Positions 55,527 to 64,000 of a DNA stretch of 64,000 bases are shown here, piece by piece. The notes under the pieces were generated by a model. The model was not told the DNA's origin. It saw nothing but the letters and a program-made list of their open reading frames with translations, and ran no database searches. The translations under genes and the position numbers were made by a program. Each line of letters begins with the position of its first letter. Position 1 is the stretch's first letter. Source of the DNA: Diphasiastrum complanatum (lineage: Eukaryota; Streptophyta; Lycopodiopsida; Lycopodiales; Lycopodiaceae); the NCBI GenBank assembly GCA_029204225.1, contig CM055107.1:50349227-50413226 (forward strand). The letters are read 5' to 3'.

Positions 55527-56718
55527 TGTGATTCTTTGAAGTGAAAGCTATGGTTCTGAGCGAGCTGGCTACACGAGTCACTTGAGCCAGATACCAATTG
55601 AGAGCCAGTTGGGTGTGGCTATCCGCAAAAGTCCGCCAGCTGGGAGCCTATTTCTATGAGCTTCGGGCCTGAGCAGACATCACTGCTTTGATGTGAAACT
55701 GAGAGATTACGTTCAATCGATCTCTATGGGAGTGTTCACCGTGCATTTAAGCAGTATGAGTACTGGTCCGTCCTGATCTTACATCACGTTTGAAGTATGG
55801 ATTCTCAGTATACTCTTATCTGTCTCTATATAATGATGAGATAACTGATTTCATAATGACTCCTATCAAAGCACTGATCCATATGTGCAGTTCTGAGTAT
55901 AAACTTTTCAATGATTCTGAGGAAGTTCCACATCATGACTTGTACGAATTCCTGCCAGCATTATGGGCTTTTGACTTTCATTACATTAATTTAGTGCATT
56001 CCACAGATGTTTGAATACTGAACATCAAACATCGGTCTATAAGAGAGTGAGAGCTTTGTTATCAAGCTACTAAAACCAGTGAGGAATCGTTATTAGCAAT
56101 GGATATTCTGAGTGAGAATAATTCCAAATCTTAGGACTGATTTGAGCAAATGTTAACTCCATCACTGATATGAGGACCCATTGAGAATGCATGTCTGGTT
56201 ATCGTTGAAGAGCCATCATTGAACTAGAGCTGTCATTGCTGTCTGCTATGGAGCAATCGAAGGATGTTGTCTCTGCTGCTTGGCCGATTGAAACTTGCTA
56301 AACACAGTTTGTAGAAGACTGATCATAAGGAAGCTGATATCAATCTGTCCGTATACTTCAAATGTAAAAGACTGGAAAAAAAAAGGTGGAATCAGCTAAA
56401 AGTTTGTAACTACCTATCATCATGAGTTTGCAACTCACTGGTGGAGGGATAGGACAGGCTGATACTAGCTTGCAATGACGAATCGAAGTACAAGATATTC
56501 CTTTATCGACTCTTGATCAAAAGATTCCCCCAAGAGAAGAGCATTACAAGCGTGTCGTTGAGCCAGATGCTCTGTTTCCTGTTCAGCTGCTCAAATCAGC
56601 TCCGGTAAATCTGCTGTTGCAAATCTGCTGCTGCAGACTCCAATGGGCTCATGCAGACCTAAATCAGCTCTTAAAATCTGGAATTAGCATTAACATGCCT
56701 TGCTGAAAAAGCCATGTT
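55527..56718. other. 1.2 kb unassigned
   Basis: Short frames only (for example plus 55790-56014), none recognisable. Probably LTR or leader of the unidentified element starting at 55122. Confidence 0.3.
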
Positions 56719-56836
56719 GTGCGCTCCTCAAAGAATCCATCAATGCTGATCTGCGCTGGTGCTGGGAGAGTGCCATATGCACTGTCTAAATTGCCCTTGA
56801 ACCTGAAATGCCTGGAATGCCCCGAAATCCCTGAGA

Positions 56837-57040
56837 AGGTTCTTGTTTTTCAGACACGCCAGGAAGGATTAGCCAAATGCAATAGACGGCCAGCAGGAAA
56901 TTTGATTGGTTGGTGCATCAAAAATATTGCAACAGGAAATCCCCAAGAAGATCGTGGTTTTTAGACATGCTTGTGGTGTTTAGCCGCATGCAAAAGGTGG
57001 TCAGCCGAAAATTGGAGTAGCTGATGCTTCAAAATCGAAG
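56837..57040. repeat. Diverged ~95-bp tandem repeat
   Basis: A block with GTTTTTCAGACA.GC, GATTAGCCAAATGCAA, GGCCAGCAGGAAATT and TGCATCAAAAAT (56837-56931) is followed by a related one (56945-57040) with GTTTTTAGACATGC, TTTAGCCGCATGCAA, GGTCAGCCGAAAATT and TGCTTCAAAAT. About 75 percent alike. A frame from 56719 crosses the first copy without recognisable product. Confidence 0.55.
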
Positions 57041-57335
57041 GGAGAGTGAGAGATAGAGACAGAGCGCGAGAGGGAGAGTGAGAGGCACCGCTCGCGAGCG
57101 CTTTCTTTTTTTGAATTTTGTGACCCAAGTGGGCAGGCAAGCGCTTAGCGGGCTACCTCTCGGCCTTCACTGATTTTGAGCATTTAGGGCATTGTGCGTT
57201 CCCGAGCATTCATTGCCATCACCTCAATTCGTCTGCTAACTCACTGCCCGTCTAGTTCGTCTATCGTCTCAGTTTTTGTTCAGTTCATCTTCCGTCTTAG
57301 TTCTCATCCATTTCGTCTCCCGTCTACTTATTCCA

Positions 57336-57485
57336 ATGGCCCAATCTGAAGTCAAAGTGGTCTCAAAAATGGATCAGATATTCCATAACGTTCTTAAATT
57401 GGCTGCTACAGTCTGCTCTGAGACACATCTTAGTTTGGAGAGTGGTAAATTGCTAATGGCAGCCCCCTCACGACCAAAGCCCTAA
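57336..57485 (+). CDS. Small open frame, 49 codons, unrecognised
   Basis: ATG at 57336 opens MAQSEVKVVSKMDQIFHNVL and ends with stop after SRPKP. It is preceded by a pyrimidine-rich stretch with repeated CGTCTC/CGTCTA words (57.22-57.33 kb), like a plant 5' leader. The composition is protein-like, and it could be a first exon or a chance frame. No function is proposed. Confidence 0.2.
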   Translation: MAQSEVKVVSKMDQIFHNVLKLAATVCSETHLSLESGKLLMAAPSRPKP

Positions 57486-57995
57486 TATTAAAATGGAATT
57501 TAAAAAATTTGAACTGAATTCAATCAAAAGTGATGTCCATTGTAACCATACAATTTATGTGGAACCAACCAAAATAAATTTTATTCATTAAATGCACGTG
57601 AGCCATGGTCCATTAATTTTCACATGTGTCTAACATTCGTATGCCTAAGAAATAAGTTTTCTCTACATACTCTTTTGATTTGACTTCTTTATTGAATGGA
57701 TGACATTATAATGGTCATTTGTGTATTATGAAGAGTATCAACAAAGTATTGTATCGTAGTACTTAAGTTCATGTTGTTAGACTTGTCATCACAGATGGAT
57801 AGATTTTTATGGTTTATGAGATATTTAGGGACATTCTTTGAAGCTAAAACTCTTCTGAGTCCAAGCTCGTATTCAAGTGAACCAAAAAGCAATATTGCTC
57901 AAGTTTACACTTAGCATCGACTCTATGCACAACTAGTTTTAGACAACTGGCGCTTTTACCGAACACTGAAACCCAAAAGGTAATCAAAGTCAGTT
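57486..57995. other. Unassigned spacer
   Basis: A+T-rich, no coding or terminal motif. Confidence 0.3.
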
Positions 57996-58240
57996 TGAGG
58001 AAAATCCCACTTAATTGATAAATCTGAGAAGGTTACATTTCAAGTGTGTGACCGACCCTAGTCTCCGGGGCGCTAGCATGCCAAGGCGAGAGCCATGACA
58101 ACATTCCAGCAAGGCAGGCTGAGACTTGGTTGGAGCTCGCCCTGAGTCGCAACCCCCACTCCCCTATAGTATTGGTGTGATTCGGCACCCCCCTCATACC
58201 AAGCACTCTACTCAAGCTGGTAAAGCACGTTTTTCTCTCT
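57996..58240 (-). repeat. Inverted fragment of the gypsy LTR
   Basis: The reverse complement matches 60.61-60.87 kb: CGTGCTTTACCAG, GGGGGTGC.CC.AATCACA, AACTATAGGGG.. and GAATGTAACCT. It sits just upstream of the gypsy primer-binding region but in the opposite orientation to the gag gene, so it is not its own 5' LTR in normal order. Confidence 0.65.
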
Positions 58241-58399
58241 CTAGGATTTTCTCTTTCTAGAAAGTCATTTTCTCTCTCTAGATTTTATTGATCCCCAGGC
58301 TTCCTTTAATCATGCCTAGATCGTGTGAGGTGATTGCACATCGATCTGAGCTCTCTGGACTCCGCTAGAACCGATCAAAGATTTTCAGCCATAGGAACT

Positions 58400-58524
58400 T
58401 GGCGCCGGCTGGATTCTGGTCACAGTGGCACCGGGAGCGGCGCCGACGCCGTTGGCGCCTGGAGCAGCAGGGGCGCTGCTGGCGCCGGGGACATAGCTGG
58501 CGCCGATGGCACCAGAAGTAAAGC
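58400..58524 (+). promoter_or_regulatory. Gypsy primer-binding-type site and remains of the leader
   Basis: TGGCGCCGGCTGG at 58400 has the TGGCGCC core found just after the 5' LTR in many plant gypsy elements. The next 110 bp repeat GGCGCC-type words (GCGCCGACGCC, GGCGCTGCTGGCGCC). At 58522 the sequence changes directly to the middle of gag. Confidence 0.5.
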
Positions 58525-59958
58525 TTGCGAGAGTACCTCAATAGATTCAGACATAGTGTATGGGTTATTGAAGATATGTCCGAGGCGGACAAAACTCATT
58601 ACCTATTGTCTGGAATGCAATCCTGGACCCGACGTGCGATAGACAGCTACATGCCCCATGATTTCAGTTCAACTATTCGAGCGGCTGAAATGGTTTGTGA
58701 TTATGAGAGCACATTGGCACCAGCTGCTCCCGCAACCTCAACAAGAGTATTTAGTGAATCCAAACCGAGTCCGAGCTTCTTTTCAAGGGGGGACTCAACT
58801 CCAAATGGCAACCAAGCCTCGAGTAGCGTGAATAAATTTCCAACAAAAACAGGGTTTGGCAACCATGGCAATAATGGAGGGAACATGTTCCAGAGAAGAA
58901 ACAATGTTGGACCTTCAACTAGTCACAGCAACAGCTCACCAACAGTGGGCAGTTCCATGCGTTGCTTCAACTGTCATCAGCAAGGTCACTCTTGGAGATC
59001 ATGCCCCAAACCATTGAATAAGCAAATCATGGCTGCCATTGAAGGATTTGATAGGATGGAGAGAGAGGCATTTGATCAAGAAGATGGTGAACAAGATGAT
59101 GAAGAGGACCCAGAAACGGATTTGACGGAGTCTGACCTGAATGCCTTGCAACAGATAGGGGCACTTGCGGCTTATCGTGAACATCTTATGGCGACTCTTG
59201 CGAGAGGATCCAAGTTATTGTACCTGAAAGGCTGTATTCAAGGCAGGATCATTTACTTCATGGTAGACCTGGGGGCGTCACATAACTACTTGTCAGAAAA
59301 ACTGACAGGAGAATTGGACATCCAATGTGAAGAAAATGTGACTCCTATTTGTGTGGAGACCGCGAAAGATACAATGACCACTTGTATATTGGCAACCAAC
59401 TTACCAATCTCTCTGGGAGCCTGGAAGAATCGACTAACGTTCACAATCTTGAAGATGGATGCCTTCGTTGCTATTTTGGGATTAAGCTGGTTTAATGAAC
59501 ATGTGGTGGCCTTCTTGGCAAAAGGGATTAACCTTGTGTTATTATATAATGGCAGGAGACCTTGTGTCGTCAGAGCTGTGCCAGGGGACCAACTAGAAAA
59601 GAACGGCACAAATGAACCTGAGCCAACCATTCCTCCCAATCTCATTCACCTATTTAACGAAGGACAACCAACAGTGACAAACCAGCTGACACGGGAACAG
59701 ATGGAGCCAAAATTGCCTATAGTCTCTACATCAAAGGTGAATTCAAGTGCCGATGCAGAGCTCAAGGAGCTCACCTTGTGTGACCAAGCGAAAACTCACC
59801 TTTTTAATGAAAGACATCCAACAATGACAAACCAGCTGACGCGAGGTCAAATGGAGCCAACATTGCCTGCAGTTTCTACGTCAAAGGTAAATCTAAGTGC
59901 CGATGCAGAGCTCAAGGAGCTCAACCTGGACGACCAAACGAAATATCTAGAGTCCTAG
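58525..59958 (+). CDS. Ty3/gypsy gag-protease, N-terminally truncated, long open frame
   Basis: 478 codons are open without any stop. There is no ATG at the upstream edge: the frame begins after a TAA at 58519, and the first ATG is at 58576. It starts inside the gag domain (REYLNRFRHSVWVIEDM, HYLLSGMQSWTRRAI), so the gag N-terminus is missing. A Ser/Asn-rich linker precedes the zinc knuckle CFNCHQQGHSWRSC (58963-59004). An acidic stretch follows (about 59080-59120). The protease has FMVDLGASHNYLS (active site DLG instead of DSG/DTG) near 59263 and ILGLSWFNEH near 59475. The C-terminus carries two ~50-residue repeats, each with HLFNE, TNQLTR.QMEP.LP, VSTSKVN.SADAELKEL. No RT, RNase H or integrase follows; only about 370 bp separate it from the 3' LTR. 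Confidence 0.8.
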   Translation: MREYLNRFRHSVWVIEDMSEADKTHYLLSGMQSWTRRAIDSYMPHDFSSTIRAAEMVCDYESTLAPAAPATSTRVFSESKPSPSFFSRGDSTPNGNQASSSVNKFPTKTGFGNHGNNGGNMFQRRNNVGPSTSHSNSSPTVGSSMRCFNCHQQGHSWRSCPKPLNKQIMAAIEGFDRMEREAFDQEDGEQDDEEDPETDLTESDLNALQQIGALAAYREHLMATLARGSKLLYLKGCIQGRIIYFMVDLGASHNYLSEKLTGELDIQCEENVTPICVETAKDTMTTCILATNLPISLGAWKNRLTFTILKMDAFVAILGLSWFNEHVVAFLAKGINLVLLYNGRRPCVVRAVPGDQLEKNGTNEPEPTIPPNLIHLFNEGQPTVTNQLTREQMEPKLPIVSTSKVNSSADAELKELTLCDQAKTHLFNERHPTMTNQLTRGQMEPTLPAVSTSKVNLSADAELKELNLDDQTKYLES

Positions 59959-60192
59959 GGGACTCATCCAGATGTGCGACGACAACGACATATTTGAGGC
60001 TTAAGGGAGCCGTGAGTACCTTTTTCTTTCATGCTAATAAAGTAAGCCGCATTTCTCATTGAGGAGTGAGCTTCAGTTTGATGTCTAAGTGCAGCAGCTT
60101 CACACAGGTTTTACGTAAGTGAACTAGATCCACACTTTTCCTGTGCTGGGTGTAAAACACAATATCATTACTCTGCTTTACAGTTGGTTTCC

Positions 60193-60268
60193 TTTGGCCG
60201 GTGAATCAAGCCCGTGCCCTTGTATAAGTGACTAAAGTCTGGCCGGTGAATTAAGCCCGTGCCATGAG
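60193..60268. repeat. Two ~25-bp direct repeats
   Basis: GGCCGGTGAAT(C/T)AAGCCCGTGCC occurs at about 60197 and 60242, 45 bp apart, between the gypsy gene and its 3' LTR. Confidence 0.85.
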
Positions 60269-60325
60269 TCTTAGGTTCTAGTTTGGCCCTGATGAGGACA
60301 TCAGCTTTCTCAAACGAGGGGAGGA

Positions 60326-61258
60326 TGTTGTAAAGCTGACTTGGGTGCACCCAGCGTGCCCTGTAAGACTCAAAGGGGTGACACTTTCTAAGGTCCCAGA
60401 GCAAGTTAGAATGTCAAAGGACTGAGCCTCCGACCTGTGGTGAGCCAGTCAAGTAGTCACAAAGTCATGAGCTAGCTCTGGAGCTCAAGTCATGGCCTAG
60501 TCAGGAAAGCAGGTTGATTCGGCCGCCGGGACGGCTCCCGGGACCCATGTCCGGGAGCCAGACTGATTCTGCCAGGCTTTCCAGGCTTAATCAGCAAAAT
60601 AAAAACTAAGTCCTAAAAAGCGTGCTTTACCAGAAAGCACTATGTTTCAAACCAGAGGGGGTGCACCAAATCACAGCAGAACTATAGGGGGAGTCCGGCA
60701 GACAGAAACTTGGGCAGCTCAACCAGCGCCAGGAATCCAGTCGCCAGGTCTCAGCTCCCTCTACCAGCACGAGCCAGGCACAATGCCCAGCACGTGTTGG
60801 TGGCCTCGAGACCGGTCAGTCTATGTATGAATGTAACCTCTTCCAAATCTAATAAAGTTGATCCTTGGAGATGATTACCATTTCGGTTTCGCCTCCGGGA
60901 CTGGTCCAAGTGGAAGGACCCTTACTACAACCTTTTTGCGTCGCTGGCGCCTAAGGGTCCCTGTCATCGACATGGGGCTTGCCGCTATGCCAATTGGTCA
61001 GTTTGGCGACCACTATGCCTTGGGTTTCATGTGTGGCTTGTCTTTGCCTTTGGTTACCTTTTGGGGACGGATTCTGAGTTGGCTTTCGGGTTGGTTGGGA
61101 TTCCAGTTTTCCTAAGTCTGAATGGTTAATCTTGTTATGATTCTGAGTTGGCTTTTACGTAAGTGCATGATGGATGAATGTTAGACTCAAGCGCGTGTTG
61201 GGGAAACCGCTCAAGTCCCAGCACCCTTTGAGGCGCCGGCGCAACACTAGCTTTCAGC
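60326..61258 (+). repeat. Gypsy 3' LTR
   Basis: CGAGGGGAGGA (polypurine tract, 60315-60325) precedes TGTTGTAAAGCTG, the common plant gypsy arrangement. The coding remnant before it (DEDISFLKRGEDV) is the usual polyprotein end. Inside lie AATCTAATAAAG (60848), a possible polyadenylation signal, and a G+C-rich 3' part. The end near 61258 is not fixed by a terminal repeat. Confidence 0.6.
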
Positions 61259-61269
61259 CCTCAGCCCGA

Positions 61270-62180
61270 TGAAGACATTCACGAACTCGAAGATCTGGAG
61301 ACACGAAGCACAAAAAGTTTCACAAACACGAAAGTCAAAGCAGACGAAGACGAACGGTTCAAGAACATGAAAGATTCACGAACGAGAATCTTTTGCGGTC
61401 CAGTACGAGAGAAGGCAAATGACCAAAGCGAAACGAACGACGGAAACACAGCCTTCTCTTGCCCTCCGCAATCCAAAGAGTACCAGCGAGATCATGCAAG
61501 TACCCAGAAGTATAGATATCTGATGGCATGACATCAGTAGATACATTTTAGGTCATGGCTAATCTGCCACTCTTGCAATTCCTTGATTAGTTGTAGATGC
61601 TTAATCCTCTAATCTCAAATTTACATAGAACGACCATACTTACTGGATGATACTTGACATATACATCAACTGAGTACACATAGAGTGTAATGTAGTAGTC
61701 TGATGCTAGTATGCAATCAAGATGAACAAGTCTGCCTGCGAGCGAGATGAGCTCTATGATCAGGATCCATAGAGATCCAACTGTCTACTAGTAAATCGAG
61801 ATGATTAATCGTGAGAGAACCGTGTTTCTCCCACGCGAATGCACTGCATGGATTTGCATGCAGTGCTTGAAGAAAACAGAGGAAGATCAATATAGATAAT
61901 TTCTCTTGTTGTGTCTGATTTCGAATGCAAATGCTTCTGCTGTTAATCGTGTGTCTGAGTTTTCTTGTTCATTTTAATTCCGCACCTTGGTTGAAACTAT
62001 GTTGAATGCTGCATTAATTTCATAAAGTAGATCAACAGTGCCTGACTACATTCTGGAGGATTGTAGGAGTGATTCAGCTGGCAATGTCCAGCGATCGCAT
62101 TTGAACTCCATCTGAGTCACAATAGGATCGTGGTTCCTTCGCGACTACAAAATCCACATCGCAATTCATGAACCTCATTA
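61270..62180 (+). repeat. Copia K 5' LTR (second copy)
   Basis: TGAAGACATTCACG at 61270 to about 62180, just before the PBS. Homologous to the LTR at 23.2-24.29 kb over most of its length. The repeated CACGAA words at the start are family features. Confidence 0.6.
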
Positions 62181-62181
62181 G

Positions 62182-62194
62182 TGGTATCAAAGTA
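62182..62194 (+). promoter_or_regulatory. Primer-binding site of copia K, second copy, mutated
   Basis: TGGTATCAAAGTA, differing from TGGTATCAGAGC by one base in the first ten. Confidence 0.75.
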
Positions 62195-62294
62195 GGTCAT
62201 CCTGTCATATTTTGACATAGCCAAGAAGCTAGCAGATCCAGGAGACCAAGCATTTAAACACAACCATCAACAAGGGGATAGACTCCAAGAAGCA

Positions 62295-63215
62295 ATGGCT
62301 TCAATCAACAGCATGCAGAGCAAGATCTGCACAATACTTGATTCCTCAGGATCTAACTTTCTAGCCTGGAAAGTTAAGACATCTTTGATACTCAAGGGTA
62401 AAGGACTATTCCCCTGGTGGATGGCACAGAAGAAATGCCTATGACAACAGGCAAGGAGCTATGTGAATGGAGGGAGAAAAACGATAAGGCAGTAGCCTTG
62501 CTATCATCTTCCATCGAAGATAGTCTCACACTTGACCTGGCTACACTCTCCAAAGCTAAGGAGATGTGGGATGCATTACTCACTAGATTTCAGACGAAAT
62601 CAAGAAGTCAAATCATGATGCTGGAAGATCAACTGACGAATTTGTAGTGGGATGGAAAAGACCTCACTTCTTTTGTAAGGAAGATGAAGGATCTGTTTTT
62701 GTCACTACATAACTCTGGAACAGAGAACATTGTGTCAACTGAGAAGCAGCTCATATACCTGTTGAGAGCCTTACCCAGATCATTCTAGACAACAAGAACC
62801 CTGCTCGTGAAAGATCCCGCCATGAACCTCGAAAAGGCGATTGTCGAGATTCAAGAGGAAGTCGAGGCCAGAGAACATCTTGATCACAAAGATGGTTCTG
62901 ACTAGGCCCTCTACAACAACAAAGAAAAATCAAAGAAGCAATTCAAGCCTAGGAGGGAGTCCAATCAGAGGCAGGATTGAGACCAACAAGCAGAGGGAAC
63001 AAGCAAAGGCAACTGGAAGACCAAAGGGAGGTCGAAACAACAAGGTGTAGACAAGAAGACTTGTGTGAGATGCAGAAGAGACGCACATACAGTAGATACC
63101 TGCTGGCTCAATCCCAAGATTGAGTGTATCCATTGCCACAAGAAGGGTCACACAGCCATGGATTGCCGCCAGAACCCGAGAAACAAGTCAGCACAGAACA
63201 GACATGAGAATAGCC
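62295..63215 (+). pseudogene. Copia K gag with two zinc knuckles
   Basis: ATG at 62295 (MASINSMQSKICTILDSS, NFLAWKVKTSLILKG). A one-base loss near 62416 shifts the frame to DGTEEMPMTTGKELCEWREKNDKAVALL, LATLSKAKEMWDALLTRF and MLEDQLTNL-stop. Later parts (DLTSFVRKMKDLFLSL, STEKQLIYLLRALP) are in further frames. Two CX2CX4HX4C knuckles follow: CVRCRRDAHTVDTC (63062-63103) and CIHCHKKGHTAMDC (63125-63166). Other gag genes in the window have one. The frame is interrupted at 63216 by a nested element and resumes as protease at 63700. Confidence 0.85.
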
Positions 63216-63699
63216 ATTAGAGAGAATTTGGCTTTGGAAAGGCCCTATAAGAATTGCCACATAGGATGACAATTCTTTGGCAATGTAAAATACTAAAATT
63301 GAAAGAGATACACGTTGACCAATGGTTGGCCGACCAAAACTTTGATTGGCCATAACTTCTTCACGGTTGCTCAAAACTTGGTCATTTGGGTGTTGTTGAA
63401 AAGCTCTTGTTGAGGGCTTTCTAATGGCACTGTAATCGTCTCAATTCGAACTTCCATTCAAAAGTTATGCTATATTTTGTTGAGTTGCATACTATACTAC
63501 AAATAAAATGGTTTATTTACGGGCTGCCCACGATGGAAAATTATAGTTTTTCTAAAAAGAAAAGAAAATCAATTTGAAGGAGCTACATTACGTAGATTTC
63601 AAACTTGAGTATTTTGATTGGTCCATATGGAATAAACTTTTGAGAAAAAAAAAAAGTATCTGTTTGAATGCCCTCTTTTATGCTCAAATTTTCTCTAAT
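63216..63699. mobile_element. 484-bp inverted-repeat element (MITE-like), nested in copia K
   Basis: ATTAGAGAGAATTTG at the left and the reverse complement of the right end (ATTAGAGAAAATTTG) agree at 14 of 15 bases. GAATAGCC precedes it and GAATAGTT follows it, an 8-bp near-duplication with two C/T differences. One base more on each side (C...G) also pairs. Removing it joins CATGAGAATAG to TTCATCC and restores the copia gag-protease frame. No coding capacity. Size, inverted ends and flank duplication fit a hAT- or Mutator-derived MITE. Confidence 0.75.
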
Positions 63700-64000
63700 G
63701 AATAGTTCATCCTATGTCGAGGAGCCTGAGAGCTCGAAAATGGGCGAAGAAAGAACGAACAGAAATTGTTCGACTGCCTATATCTGTGAAGACGTGTGTG
63801 CAGCATCAACGTCTGACACACATGAGGTGATCCTAGATTCAGGAGCCACCTCACACTTCGTGACATCAAGACAAATCATGTCTGATTTCAGAAGTGTAGA
63901 TCCCTCAAGATTCATAGTTCTCGGAGATGGATCTAGACATCAAGTGAACGGTATTGGTTCACTATGGCTCAACACCAATGGCAGAGAAAGACGACTCGAA
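63700..64000 (+). pseudogene. Copia K protease and start of pre-integrase region
   Basis: Continues gag: NSSSYVEEPESSKMGEE, CEDVCAAS, then the protease active site HEVILDSGATSHFVT (about 63820-63860) and FIVLGDGSRHQVNGIGSLWL. The frame is open to the window edge. Integrase would lie to the right. Confidence 0.85.

Noticed and set aside
58205-58232. tRNA-like A box (CTCAAGCTGGTAAAGCACG)
   Set aside because: No B box or cloverleaf follows, and the stretch belongs to the inverted gypsy LTR fragment, which matches 60.61 kb.

Overview
The window looks like TE-dense intergenic DNA of a land plant with a large genome. It is A+T-rich and packed with Ty1/copia gag-pol fragments. At least eight distinguishable copia LTR families (here named A to H, plus K) are present. 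Most carry a primer-binding site complementary to the plant initiator tRNA-Met (TGGTATCAGAGC type). There are also Ty3/gypsy pieces, CACTA-like DNA-transposon remains, one small inverted-repeat element, microsatellites and a 0.6-kb tandem repeat. I see no gene that I would confidently call an intact host gene, and nothing bacterial or organellar. The species cannot be named from the sequence.

Layout. 1-4.1 kb: very old minus-strand copia debris and unassigned DNA. 4.5-7.8 kb: remains of a CACTA-like (Ptta/En/Spm-type) transposon with an intron-containing gene and a (CT)n array. 7.9-10.6 kb: LTR G, an LTR-like stretch, and an unrecognised broken protein gene that might be an endogenous viral nucleoprotein. 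10.65-14.6 kb: 5' half of copia A (LTR, PBS, gag, protease, integrase). 14.6-16.1 kb: an unrecognised, spliced, minus-strand gene remnant with a BAH-like segment, next to a 140-bp (AG)n array. 16.4-17.8 kb: 3' end of copia D. 18.4-23.1 kb: a minus-strand copia H element with an internal inversion. 23.2-24.6 kb: 5' end of copia K. 24.6-26.1 kb: minus-strand Ty3/gypsy gag-protease. 26.7-30.3 kb: 5' half of copia B. 32.0-35.9 kb: LTR C plus the 3' half of copia D. 36.1-42.9 kb: a mosaic of copia scraps (E, B, F, D, K). 42.9-52.7 kb: copia F 5' half, copia E scraps, and the two halves of one copia H element that seem to have been separated by an inversion of 42.87-48.26 kb, embedded in a ~603-bp tandem repeat. 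52.9-61.3 kb: gypsy LTR pieces, low-complexity DNA and a gypsy element with a long open gag-protease frame but no RT or integrase. 61.3-64 kb: 5' half of another copia K carrying a nested 484-bp inverted-repeat element.

How the parts relate. Nothing here works as a pathway. The story is insertion, truncation and rearrangement. No complete two-LTR element exists in 64 kb. 5' halves tend to stop at the integrase/RT boundary, and 3' halves begin in RT or RNase H. Several junctions are inversions or microhomology-type joins. Premature stops repeatedly sit at glutamine codons where a paralogue in the same window reads CAG, as expected from deamination of methylated CHG sites. Family names and domain calls rest on motif reading by eye. 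LTR limits are firm only where inverted termini plus a PBS or polypurine tract agree, and this is stated in each entry.
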